From assembly GCA_003491925.1 (NCBI GenBank), contig DNAU01000271.1:1-5749 (forward strand): a stretch of DNA of 5,749 nt, written 5' to 3'. The notes below the pieces were generated by a model. It saw nothing but the letters and a program-made list of their open reading frames with translations. It was not told the DNA's origin and did no database searches. Below are positions 1 to 5,649 of this stretch, one piece after another; position 1 is the first letter of the stretch; each line of letters begins with the position of its first letter. The position numbers and the translations under genes are program-made. This DNA comes from Chloroflexota bacterium. Its GTDB lineage: Bacteria; Chloroflexota; Dormibacteria; Aeolococcales; Aeolococcaceae.

Positions 1-27
1 CGGCTCTCGCCCCTCACTCCGTCGCGG

Positions 28-858
28 TCAGTAGATGAAGGTCGCGAAGTCCCCCACCTGGCGAAACCCGAGGCGCCGGTACAAGCGTAGCGCGGGCTCG
101 TTGTAAGCGTTCACATACAGCGAGCAGACCGGCACCTGCGTGAGCAGCTCGGCGCAGACCGCCGCCATGGCCGCGGTGGCGATCCCGCGACGGCGAAACC
201 GCGGATCAGTCCACACCCCCTGGATCTGGACGGCCTCGGGAGTCCAGGCGGACAGCTCGAGCTTGAACGCGATCTGATCTCCCTCCATGAGGAGAAAGGA
301 CCAGCCGCGGTCGATCAGGGCGGCCATGCGCAGCCGCCACCCGACGGCGTCGACCGCCATCGGGTCGACGCCCATCTCCTCCCGGTGCATGGCGGCAGCG
401 GCCACGGTGAGGGCGTCGAGGTCGTCCCGCCGGCCGCGCCGGATGGGCACGCCGGGCAGGCTGGAGGGCGGACCGTCGAGGACCATGACTGGCTGCGGGT
501 CGCGCACCTCGACGGGCCGGCGGTGGGGGCCGAGGAGACCGGCCAGGGCGCGGACCGCAGGTGCCGGGCCGATGATCAGGCGCGGGGGGAGCTGGTGGGC
601 CAGCGCGGCGCCGATCGCCGAGGCGTCGTCGAGGTCGGGGATCCAGGGCACCACGACCGGCCCTCCCATCAGCGCGGCCCGCAGCCCCTCCCCATCCCCC
701 AGTCCCCACCAGGCCTCCAGGCGCGCTCCGAGCCGCATCTCGCTGCGGAGGAAGACGTTCGCCACTGGGTCGTGGTCGAGGAGGGCGGTCAGCGGCGCGC
801 GGAGCTCAGGCCCGAGCCGGACGAGATCGGCCCTCCGGCGTCCGGCCAGCTGGAGCAT
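28..858 (-). CDS. DUF4081-type GNAT N-acetyltransferase
   Basis: A putative cytoplasmic acetyl-CoA-dependent acyltransferase of 276 residues; its substrate cannot be read from the sequence. The C-terminal half (about 150-276) is a GNAT fold. Motif A follows the beta strand VQIQGVW (210-216) and contains the acetyl-CoA loop RRRGIA (222-227). The typical tail [18 protein letters not shown] starts at 248. The N-terminal part carries DPVANVF (about 30-36), a hallmark I associate with the DUF4081 domain fused to GNAT in Actinomycetota; that assignment is from memory of the family. I chose the ATG at 858 because the family begins only about 10-15 residues before the DPVANVF region and a -10-like box lies 7 bases upstream. 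ATG 879 (seven more residues) is a real alternative. A start at 1029 would run deep into the divergent DAHP synthase gene and is rejected. No good Shine-Dalgarno is visible. It is transcribed away from aroF, so a functional link is not implied. Confidence 0.85.
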   Translation of the reverse strand: MLQLAGRRRADLVRLGPELRAPLTALLDHDPVANVFLRSEMRLGARLEAWWGLGDGEGLRAALMGGPVVVPWIPDLDDASAIGAALAHQLPPRLIIGPAPAVRALAGLLGPHRRPVEVRDPQPVMVLDGPPSSLPGVPIRRGRRDDLDALTVAAAAMHREEMGVDPMAVDAVGWRLRMAALIDRGWSFLLMEGDQIAFKLELSAWTPEAVQIQGVWTDPRFRRRGIATAAMAAVCAELLTQVPVCSLYVNAYNEPALRLYRRLGFRQVGDFATFIY

Positions 859-865
859 GCCCCGA

Positions 866-871
866 ATTGTG
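866..871 (-). promoter_or_regulatory. Candidate -10 box for the GNAT gene
   Basis: On the minus strand this reads CACAAT, one mismatch from TACAAT, and ends 7 bases before the chosen ATG at 858. That distance would give a leaderless or nearly leaderless mRNA. There is no recognisable -35 hexamer 16-18 bases upstream. This is an inference from spacing and similarity only. Confidence 0.3.
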
Positions 872-883
872 AGCTTCATGGGC

Positions 884-889
884 GAGAAT
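884..889 (+). promoter_or_regulatory. Candidate -10 box for the DAHP synthase gene
   Basis: GAGAAT matches TATAAT at four of six positions and ends exactly 6 bases before the ATG at 896, the spacing expected if transcription starts at the A of the start codon. No -35 hexamer is apparent at 861-867. It lies only 12 bases from the opposing candidate -10 box of the GNAT gene. Confidence 0.3.
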
Positions 890-895
890 CCCCGC

Positions 896-1960
896 ATGCT
901 CATTCTCATGAGCCACCAGGCCACGCGGGACGAGGTGGAGAACGTCATCCGCCACGTTCGGGAGCGAGGGTACCGCCCCATCGAGCTGCCTGGCACGGAT
1001 CGGCTCGCGATCGGGGTCTTGGGGAGCAACCCGGGTCAGATCCGAGACGCCGTGGTCGCGCTCCCCGGGGTCGTCGCCGCGGTGCCGGTCAGCAAGCCGT
1101 ACAAGCAGGTCGGCAGAGAGTGGCATCCCACCCCAACCGTCGTCGATGTCGGCGGGGTCCGGATCGGAGAGGGCGCGCCGTTCGCGGTGGCCGGCGGGCC
1201 CTGCGCGGTCGAGTCCCGGTCTCAGCTCATGGAGACGGCGCGCGCGGTCCGGGCGGCGGGCGCGAACCTGCTCCGCGGCGGCGCCTACAAGCCGCGGACG
1301 TCGCCCTACTCCTTCAGCGGCCTCGGGGCCGAGGGACTCGAGTACCTCGCCGAGGCGAGGGCCGAGACCGGGCTTCCGGTGGTCACCGAGGTGCTCAGCC
1401 CTGGCGACGTCGAAGAGGTGGCGGCCGTCGCCGACATGCTCCAGGTGGGGACGCGCAACGCCCAGAACTTCGCCCTGCTGGAGGCGGTGGGCGGCTCCGG
1501 CAAGCCAGTCCTGCTGAAACGCGGGCTCTCCAACACCATCGAGGAGTGGCTGCTCAGCGCCGAGCACGTGGTCAGCCACGGGAACCCCAATGTGGTGCTC
1601 TGCGAGCGTGGCATCCGCACCTTCGAGACCGCGACCCGGAACACCCTCGACCTCAGCGCGGTCCCGCTGATCCGGTCCCTCTCCCATCTCCCCATCGTTG
1701 TCGACCCCTCGCACGCCACCGGCCACCGGGACCTGGTCCCCCCCATGGCCCTGGCGGCCGTGGCCGCCGGAGCGGACGGACTCCTGGTGGAGGTGCACCC
1801 CAACCCGGACGAGGCCCTGTCGGATGGTCCGCAGTCACTGACCCTCGCCCAGTTCGCCTCCCTGATGGAGGACGTGCGTCATCTCAGCGCCGCTCTGAGC
1901 AAGGTGGCAGAGCCGGGCGTAGCATGTGAAACCATGCGATCGCGGCGCGGGAAGCGGTGA
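896..1960 (+). CDS. aroF: 3-deoxy-7-phosphoheptulonate (DAHP) synthase, type I-beta with N-terminal ACT-like/ferredoxin-like domain
   Basis: It condenses phosphoenolpyruvate with erythrose 4-phosphate to DAHP, the first step of the shikimate pathway, in the cytoplasm. The 354-residue product aligns along its length, from memory, with the 338-residue Thermotoga maritima enzyme. Residues 1-70 form the ferredoxin-like domain ([18 protein letters not shown] start, SKPYK at 66-70), which in T. maritima mediates tyrosine feedback inhibition. The TIM barrel follows. Metal ligands are visible as C103 (GGPCAVES), H273 ([10 protein letters not shown]), E299 (VEVHPNP) and D310 (ALSDGPQS). The substrate loop [13 protein letters not shown] lies at 128-140. 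The ATG at 896 is chosen because MLILM aligns with the start of the Thermotoga protein; ATG 878 (MGENPR extension) and ATG 908 are alternatives. The C terminus is about 15 residues longer than Thermotoga's and is basic (RSRRGKR). Its TGA overlaps the next gene's ATG by one base, so the two are probably translated together. Regulation by an aromatic amino acid is inferred from the domain only. Confidence 0.96.
   Translation: MLILMSHQATRDEVENVIRHVRERGYRPIELPGTDRLAIGVLGSNPGQIRDAVVALPGVVAAVPVSKPYKQVGREWHPTPTVVDVGGVRIGEGAPFAVAGGPCAVESRSQLMETARAVRAAGANLLRGGAYKPRTSPYSFSGLGAEGLEYLAEARAETGLPVVTEVLSPGDVEEVAAVADMLQVGTRNAQNFALLEAVGGSGKPVLLKRGLSNTIEEWLLSAEHVVSHGNPNVVLCERGIRTFETATRNTLDLSAVPLIRSLSHLPIVVDPSHATGHRDLVPPMALAAVAAGADGLLVEVHPNPDEALSDGPQSLTLAQFASLMEDVRHLSAALSKVAEPGVACETMRSRRGKR
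1949..1954 (+). promoter_or_regulatory. Ribosome binding site deciding the start of the Cys/His-rich protein gene
   Basis: GGGAAG lies 5 bases before the ATG at 1960, inside the last codons of the DAHP synthase gene. This favours ATG 1960 over the adjacent in-frame GTG at 1957 and fits translational coupling through the TGATG stop/start overlap. Unlike this internal gene, the first genes of the window's transcription units lack a clear Shine-Dalgarno. Confidence 0.55.
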
Positions 1961-2817
1961 TGCCGCTCTTTCGTCGCGGTGCCCGCCGAACCAACCAGCC
2001 GGACGGGGCGCCACCCCCGGCAGCGGCGCCACCTTCGTCTCCGTCTCCGCCGGGCGCTCCGCCGAGCCCGGGCGGCACCGTCCCGCCGCCCTCTCCGGGC
2101 TATCGTCCACCGCCACCGGTGGACTCGCCCTTCTCCTCCGCGGCCTCGACCGCGGGCACGGTCGCCCGTTTCCCGGTCACCGAGGGGGACCTGCCCTGTC
2201 GTGCCCGGGGCTGCGCCAATCACAACGGCGTGCTCTGCCATTACATCGATCGGCGTGGCCGGCGCTGCGACACCGCCTGGTGCCCCAATCACTGGGCCAC
2301 CGTGGGAGGGATCGTCTACTGCCGGCGGCACGCCGGTACGATCGCGGCCATCGGCTATTTCGACCATCCCGCGGGAATGCCGGATGTCGACAACCGGGCC
2401 CCGTCGCTCGTCAACTGGGTGGCCCGCGACCTCGACGCCTTCGTGGCGGCGACCCTGGTGCAGGTCGCGACCCAGGGGGAGACCTTCGTGCGGGAGCCGG
2501 TGGTGTCCACCCACGCCGACCGGGCCGGCGGCAGGCGCTACGAGCGCGGCTGGAAGCTGGTCGACCACACCGGCCTCCGGCTGGTCGTGGCCGTCTTCGT
2601 CCACGAGAGCGAGGACACCACCATCCGGGTGAGGGTGGGTTCCGCAGTGGTCGCCGAGGGCGTGCCCCCATGGGTCGAGCGCCACCGGAGGGGGATCGAG
2701 GTCTCCGACGAGACCGACCGGAGCCAGCGGGCGCTCTTCTACGCCTTCCTCCAGAAGCACATCGTGGCCGCGGTCCGGACCAATCGGGCCCTCGACCAGG
2801 ACCCGCGCCAGCGCTGA
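1960..2817 (+). CDS. Uncharacterised proline-rich protein with a duplicated Cys/His putative zinc-binding module
   Basis: I do not recognise this 285-residue protein. Residues 1-10 are basic ([10 protein letters not shown]). Residues 14-57 are a low-complexity Pro/Ala/Ser linker. Residues 80-124 hold six Cys and four His in the order C80-x4-C85-x2-H88-x4-C93-H94, then C103-x4-C108-x2-H111-x9-C121-x2-H124. The two halves look like a duplication: CRARGCANH (80-88) and CDTAWCPNH (103-111) share C-x4-C-x-N-H. Two zinc sites, or one treble-clef-like pair, are a reasonable inference. Residues about 145-285 look like a soluble mixed alpha/beta domain with strands around 190-225 (WKLVDHTGLRLVVAVFVHES). 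No signal peptide or membrane helix is evident, so it is probably cytoplasmic. It is coupled to aroF by a one-base overlap and has its own RBS. Codon use matches its neighbours, so it looks native. A regulatory or protein-binding role is possible but nothing here proves it. Confidence 0.85.
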   Translation: MPLFRRGARRTNQPDGAPPPAAAPPSSPSPPGAPPSPGGTVPPPSPGYRPPPPVDSPFSSAASTAGTVARFPVTEGDLPCRARGCANHNGVLCHYIDRRGRRCDTAWCPNHWATVGGIVYCRRHAGTIAAIGYFDHPAGMPDVDNRAPSLVNWVARDLDAFVAATLVQVATQGETFVREPVVSTHADRAGGRRYERGWKLVDHTGLRLVVAVFVHESEDTTIRVRVGSAVVAEGVPPWVERHRRGIEVSDETDRSQRALFYAFLQKHIVAAVRTNRALDQDPRQR

Positions 2818-2821
2818 TCCA

Positions 2822-2846
2822 GCCGGCCACCTGGCGGGCCGCCGGC
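2822..2846. terminator. Weak inverted repeat between convergent genes, possible bidirectional terminator
   Basis: The 48-base gap between the convergent stop codons contains GCCGGC at 2822-2827 and again at 2841-2846, which are self-complementary across a 13-base spacer. An alternative 5-bp stem is CGGCC/GGCCG (2824-2828 with 2837-2841) around an 8-base loop. There is no T tract on either strand, so it is not a canonical intrinsic terminator. In such GC-rich DNA the stem could arise by chance. Confidence 0.25.
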
Positions 2847-2865
2847 ACCCTCCCGAGGACCTCCT

Positions 2866-4062
2866 TCAGATGACCGAGGACGCCGCCCCGAGCAGGTCCA
2901 GGAGCTGGGAGAGCAGGACCGACCCCTCCACCTGACCGCCGGATGGCCCGCCGCTGGTGAGCCGGAGGGAGAGGCGGTCGATCACCCCGAGCGCCCCCGG
3001 GGCATCCAGGTCGTCATCGATGCGCTCGATGAAGCTCGCTCGCCACCCCTCGGCCTCGCCGCGGTTGAGGGTGGCCCCTGCCCGAGCGGCGCTGGCGTAG
3101 CGCAGCCGCCTGGCGTCCGCCGCCTCCAGATCCCGGTCGGTGTACTCCCACGCGGCGCGGTGGTGGTGGCCGGCGAGAAGCAGCCGCACGGTCGCCGCCG
3201 GCACTCGCTCCAGGAGCTGCCGCACGAAAACCAGGTTGCCGATCGACTTGCTCATCTTCTCGCCCTGGTAGCCGACCATCGCCACGTGCACCCACAACCG
3301 CACGTAGGGGGAGATGCCGGCACCGGCCGCCTGGGCGATCTCGGACTCGTGGTGTGGGAAGACGAGGTCCGTGCCGCCCCCGTGGACGTCGATCGGGGTG
3401 CCGAGCTCCTGGGTCGAGAGCACCGAGCACTCGATGTGCCAGCCGGGGCGCCCGTCCCCCCAGGGGGACGCCCAGCTCGGCTCACCGGTCAGAGACGGCT
3501 GCCAGAGGACGAAGTCGAGCGGGGCCCGCTTGCGCGGGTCGGCTGGATCGGCGCCACGCTCCCGTGAGAGCTGCACCATGGCCTCGGGGCTCAGTCCGGA
3601 GAGGTCTCCGTAGGCGGGCAGCCGGGCCACCTCGAAGTAGACCCAGCCGCCAGCCTCGTAGGCGAAGCCCGCCGCCACCAGCCGCGAGATCCAGTCAATC
3701 ATGGCCGGAACGTGCCGGCTGGCGCGAGGCTCCGCGTCGACCGGCAGGATGTCGATTGCCGCCATGTCCCGGTCGAAGTCGCCGACCACCTGCTCGGCGA
3801 GCTCCTGCCAGGGGATGCCCCGCGCCGCCGACACCCGCATCATGTCGTCGTCGACGTCGGTCACGTTGCGGACGCTCCGGACCGGGTGACCGAGGCTCCG
3901 AAGCCGGCGGGTCAGCAGGTCGAAGGTGTGGTACGTGAAAGCGTGGCCGAGGTGGCCGCCGTCGTAGGGGGTGATCCCGCAGACGTAGAGGCGGACCGGG
4001 GCGCCGTCATCCGCCTCGAGAGGCCGGAGCGACCGGGTGGCAGTGTCGAAGAGGCGGAGCAC
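2866..4062 (-). CDS. Short cysteinyl-tRNA synthetase-like ligase of the MshC type (no anticodon-binding domain)
   Basis: A class I synthetase-fold enzyme that should activate cysteine with ATP. In MshC the cysteine is joined to glucosaminyl-inositol in mycothiol synthesis; in CysRS it is joined to tRNA-Cys. The 398-residue product has the MshC-like YVCGITPYD (26-34), the HIGH motif HLGH (37-40), NVTDVDD (66-72), an ERGADP segment (168-173, compare ERGGDP in mycobacterial MshC), GRPGWHIEC (204-212) and the KMSKS motif at 269-273. It ends at LLDLLGA, where MshC ends, lacking the C-terminal tRNA-recognition part (about 65 residues) of bacterial CysRS. However, zinc ligands C28, C212, H237 and E241 match all four CysRS ligands, whereas MshC as I recall uses only the first three. 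The GTG at 4062 is chosen because the family's conserved start (LRLFDxAxR) begins there and a TATGCT box lies 6 bases upstream. The longer frame from 4179 overlaps the tRNA gene. Family assignment is sure; substrate is not. Confidence 0.9.
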   Translation of the reverse strand: MLRLFDTATRSLRPLEADDGAPVRLYVCGITPYDGGHLGHAFTYHTFDLLTRRLRSLGHPVRSVRNVTDVDDDMMRVSAARGIPWQELAEQVVGDFDRDMAAIDILPVDAEPRASRHVPAMIDWISRLVAAGFAYEAGGWVYFEVARLPAYGDLSGLSPEAMVQLSRERGADPADPRKRAPLDFVLWQPSLTGEPSWASPWGDGRPGWHIECSVLSTQELGTPIDVHGGGTDLVFPHHESEIAQAAGAGISPYVRLWVHVAMVGYQGEKMSKSIGNLVFVRQLLERVPAATVRLLLAGHHHRAAWEYTDRDLEAADARRLRYASAARAGATLNRGEAEGWRASFIERIDDDLDAPGALGVIDRLSLRLTSGGPSGGQVEGSVLLSQLLDLLGAASSVI

Positions 4063-4068
4063 GATTGC

Positions 4069-4074
4069 AGCATA
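4069..4074 (-). promoter_or_regulatory. Candidate -10 box for the MshC-like gene (leaderless)
   Basis: The minus strand reads TATGCT, fitting the TAnnnT form of bacterial -10 elements, and ends 6 bases before the GTG at 4062. Transcription would then start at or next to the first base of the start codon. No -35 match is seen at normal spacing, and no Shine-Dalgarno is seen at a usable distance from the GTG. Confidence 0.4.
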
Positions 4075-4133
4075 GCCACCGGCCTTGACCCCCCTGCCGG
4101 CAACCGGACGACCGGGTGGAGGCGGCGGCGGGT

Positions 4134-4139
4134 TAGACT
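4134..4139 (+). promoter_or_regulatory. Candidate -10 box for tRNA-Asp
   Basis: TAGACT (TAnnnT) ends 12 bases before the mature 5' end of the tRNA. Transcription from about 4146 would give a short leader for RNase P to remove. No -35 hexamer is evident 16-18 bases upstream, which is common in very GC-rich promoters. It lies in the 89-base gap between the divergent ligase gene and the tRNA. Confidence 0.4.
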
Positions 4140-4151
4140 CCGGAAGCCTGC

Positions 4152-4230
4152 GGCCCCGTGGTGTAGCCTGGCCTAACACGCCACCCTGTCAAGGTGGAGA
4201 TCGTCGGTTCGAATCCGATCGGGGTCGCCA
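4152..4230 (+). tRNA. tRNA-Asp (GTC anticodon), CCA encoded
   Basis: A complete cloverleaf can be drawn. The acceptor stem is GGCCCCG (4152-4158) with CGGGGTC (4220-4226), seven pairs including one G-U. The D stem is GTGT/ACAC (4161-4164, 4176-4179) around an 11-base loop with GG. The anticodon stem is CCACC/GGTGG (4181-4185, 4193-4197) with loop CTGTCAA and anticodon GTC at 4188-4190. The variable loop has 5 bases. The T arm is GTCGG-TTCGAAT-CCGAT (4203-4219). The discriminator is G4227, the Asp identity base, followed by encoded CCA at 4228-4230. Base 38 is A where the E. coli tRNA-Asp has C. The gene converges with the phosphatase gene, whose stop codon is 18 bases away, and no T-rich terminator is visible between them. 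Confidence 0.97.
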
Positions 4231-4248
4231 GGCCGGCCGGCGGCGGGT

Positions 4249-4770
4249 TCACAGCTCGCGAGGCAGCAGCAGGCGGGTGACCACCCCGCCGCGGTGGACG
4301 TCCCCCCAGGTGGCCGCCTCGAGTCTGAGCGAGATCAGCGCCCCGGTTGGGAACCGCTCCCGGAGCGACGCCGGCGCGCGGTTCCCGGCGAGGAGCAGGG
4401 CCAGCTCGTGGATCCCGGGGTTGTGGCCGATCAGCATCGCCTCCCGGATGCCGGCGGGGAGCTGCCGGAGCCGCGACAGCAGCGCCGGCGCGCCGGCCGC
4501 ATACAGCCCGTCCTCCACCAGGATCTCGGGGGCCCCAAGCGCAGGCAGGATCAGCTCGAGGGTCTGGCGAGCTCGCCGGGCGGCGGAGCAGAGGACGAGG
4601 CCGGGCGCAACCCCCTCGTGCGCCAGCTGACGGGCCAGCTTCCCGGCCGCGCGCTCCCCTCGGGCGGTCAGCGGCCGATCGGCGTCGGGCAGCCCAGGGT
4701 CGTCCCAGCTCGACTTGCCGTGACGGAGCAGGTGCAGCGTCAGGGACGCCGTCTTCGCCGGCTTGGTCAT
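4249..4770 (-). CDS. SixA-type histidine phosphatase family protein
   Basis: A 173-residue member of the histidine phosphatase superfamily (branch 1), of the short SixA kind. The catalytic motif LRHGKSSW starts at L15, with R16-H17-G18, H17 being the residue that becomes phosphorylated in the family. DRPLTARGERAA (31-42) and SAARRARQT (62-70, with Arg residues of the phosphate pocket) follow. The second catalytic histidine is H116 in LIGHNPGI. E. coli SixA removes phosphate from phosphohistidine on the PTS protein NPr; whether this protein acts on a phosphohistidine or on a small phosphate ester is not decidable here. The ATG at 4770 is chosen because it overlaps the upstream hydrolase stop as ATGA. 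The longer in-frame start at 4800 would lie well inside that gene. No clear Shine-Dalgarno precedes it, so translation probably depends on coupling. No signal peptide or membrane segment is seen. Confidence 0.9.
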   Translation of the reverse strand: MTKPAKTASLTLHLLRHGKSSWDDPGLPDADRPLTARGERAAGKLARQLAHEGVAPGLVLCSAARRARQTLELILPALGAPEILVEDGLYAAGAPALLSRLRQLPAGIREAMLIGHNPGIHELALLLAGNRAPASLRERFPTGALISLRLEAATWGDVHRGGVVTRLLLPREL

Positions 4771-5612
4771 CGAGGCGGAGCCATCCGCTCCCGCACCCAT
4801 GCGACCAGATCGTCGAGCACCCGGTCGCGCTCGGGCTCGTTGAAGATCTCATGGTAGAGCCCGGGGTAGACACGCATCGTCCGGTCCGGGCTGCCCACCC
4901 GCGCGTGGACGTAGCCGGCCGCCGAGGGGTCGACCAGGGCGTCGAGGGTCCCCTGCATCACGAGGACCGGCAGGGTGAGGCGGGGCAGTCCGGCGGCGAC
5001 CTCATCCATCGCGGCCAACATCTCCGCACCCAGCCTAGCCCTGACCCGTCGGGGGTGGACAAGGGGGTCGGCGAGATACGCGGCCACCACCGCCGGATCC
5101 CGCGAGATCTTCCGAAGGGGGAGCTTCATGACCCCCAGCTCGGGCGCCGCCCGGGCCAGCAGGCGACCCAGGGCAACGGCCGGGGCGGAGATGCCGGTGC
5201 TCACCACGGCGGGGGCGGACAGCACCAGCCCGATGAGCTCCGGCTGGTGGCGGAGGGCGTAGACGGCGGCGATCAGGCCGCCCATGCTGTGGCCCAGGAG
5301 GACCGTGGGAGCCGCCCCCTCCCGAGCCGCGACGTCGAGCGCGACCCGGTGGAGGTCCTCCACGTAGTCGTCGAACCGGGCCACGCTCACCGCTCTGCCG
5401 CCGGAGCGCCCGTGGCCGCGGTGGTCGGGCACGACCACGCTGAGCCCGGCCGCGGTGAGCCGCTCCGCCACGTGGTGATACCGCCCTCCATGCTCGGCGT
5501 AGCCGTGGGAGATCAGGACTCGGCCCGTGGCCCGGCTGTCATCGGGTCCCCAGACTCGCCAGAAGAGCTGGAGGTTGCCCCGGCCCGCCGAGCCGCCCTG
5601 CACCTCGCGCAC
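4767..5612 (-). CDS. Alpha/beta hydrolase, monoacylglycerol lipase-like (Hydrolase_4/serine aminopeptidase S33 fold)
   Basis: A 281-residue serine hydrolase that probably cleaves a monoacylglycerol or a related ester. The catalytic triad is visible: S109 in the nucleophile elbow GHSMGG (107-112), D224 in MQGTLDALVDP (219-229) and H254 in GLYHEIFNEPERD (251-263). The oxyanion-hole region is HGYAEHGGRY (36-45), a pattern typical of the monoglyceride lipase group, and PDHRGHGRSGG (62-72) is also typical. A lid or cap region occupies about 140-205. The first residues GNLQLFWRVW (12-21) match the usual family start, so the GTG at 5612 is reasonable; a second GTG at 5603 is possible. No signal peptide is seen, so it is likely cytoplasmic or membrane-associated at most. 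It is the first gene of a two-gene operon with the phosphatase gene (ATGA overlap). A TAGAGT box 7 bases before the GTG suggests a leaderless mRNA. The exact substrate is unknown. Confidence 0.92.
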   Translation of the reverse strand: MREVQGGSAGRGNLQLFWRVWGPDDSRATGRVLISHGYAEHGGRYHHVAERLTAAGLSVVVPDHRGHGRSGGRAVSVARFDDYVEDLHRVALDVAAREGAAPTVLLGHSMGGLIAAVYALRHQPELIGLVLSAPAVVSTGISAPAVALGRLLARAAPELGVMKLPLRKISRDPAVVAAYLADPLVHPRRVRARLGAEMLAAMDEVAAGLPRLTLPVLVMQGTLDALVDPSAAGYVHARVGSPDRTMRVYPGLYHEIFNEPERDRVLDDLVAWVRERMAPPR

Positions 5613-5619
5613 GGGCCGG

Positions 5620-5625
5620 ACTCTA
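5620..5625 (-). promoter_or_regulatory. Candidate -10 box for the hydrolase-phosphatase operon (leaderless)
   Basis: The minus strand reads TAGAGT, a TAnnnT -10 form, ending 7 bases before the GTG at 5612. There is no Shine-Dalgarno between it and the start codon and no clear -35 hexamer. It sits in the 37-base gap after a stop codon at 5650-5652. Confidence 0.4.
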
Positions 5626-5649
5626 GTGCACTGGCCCGGAGGTCGCTTT

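Noticed and set aside
864..874. GAATTGTGAGC, identical to one half of the lac operator, in the GNAT/aroF promoter gap
   Set aside because: The symmetric second half (GCTCACAATTC) is missing; a single 11-base half-site next to a shikimate gene is most likely chance.
287..895. Open frame running in phase upstream of DAHP synthase, giving a 557-residue protein
   Set aside because: It lies opposite the well-supported GNAT gene, its translation is Arg/Ser/Pro-rich without any domain, and the Thermotoga enzyme begins at the equivalent of 896.
806..1798. 330-codon minus-strand open frame antisense to DAHP synthase
   Set aside because: It is a typical high-GC shadow frame; the plus strand encodes all catalytic residues of a known enzyme and the antisense translation shows no recognisable motif.
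28..4062. GNAT protein plus MshC-like ligase read as part of a mycothiol synthesis cluster (MshD and MshC)
   Set aside because: The GNAT protein has the DUF4081-GNAT arrangement, not the tandem GNAT of MshD, and two unrelated genes on the opposite strand separate them.
4085..4090. TTGACC as a -35 box for tRNA-Asp
   Set aside because: It is 43 bases upstream of the TAGACT box, far beyond the usual 16-18 base spacing.
4063..4179. N-terminal extension of the MshC-like ligase to an ATG at 4179
   Set aside because: The extension would run through the tRNA-Asp gene and consists of low-complexity Pro/Gly sequence; the conserved family start is at 4062.
4133..4873. 246-codon minus-strand frame covering the phosphatase gene and the tRNA
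   Set aside because: It overlaps a tRNA and two clear enzymes in other frames and is Arg/Pro/Gly-rich, as expected of a shadow frame.
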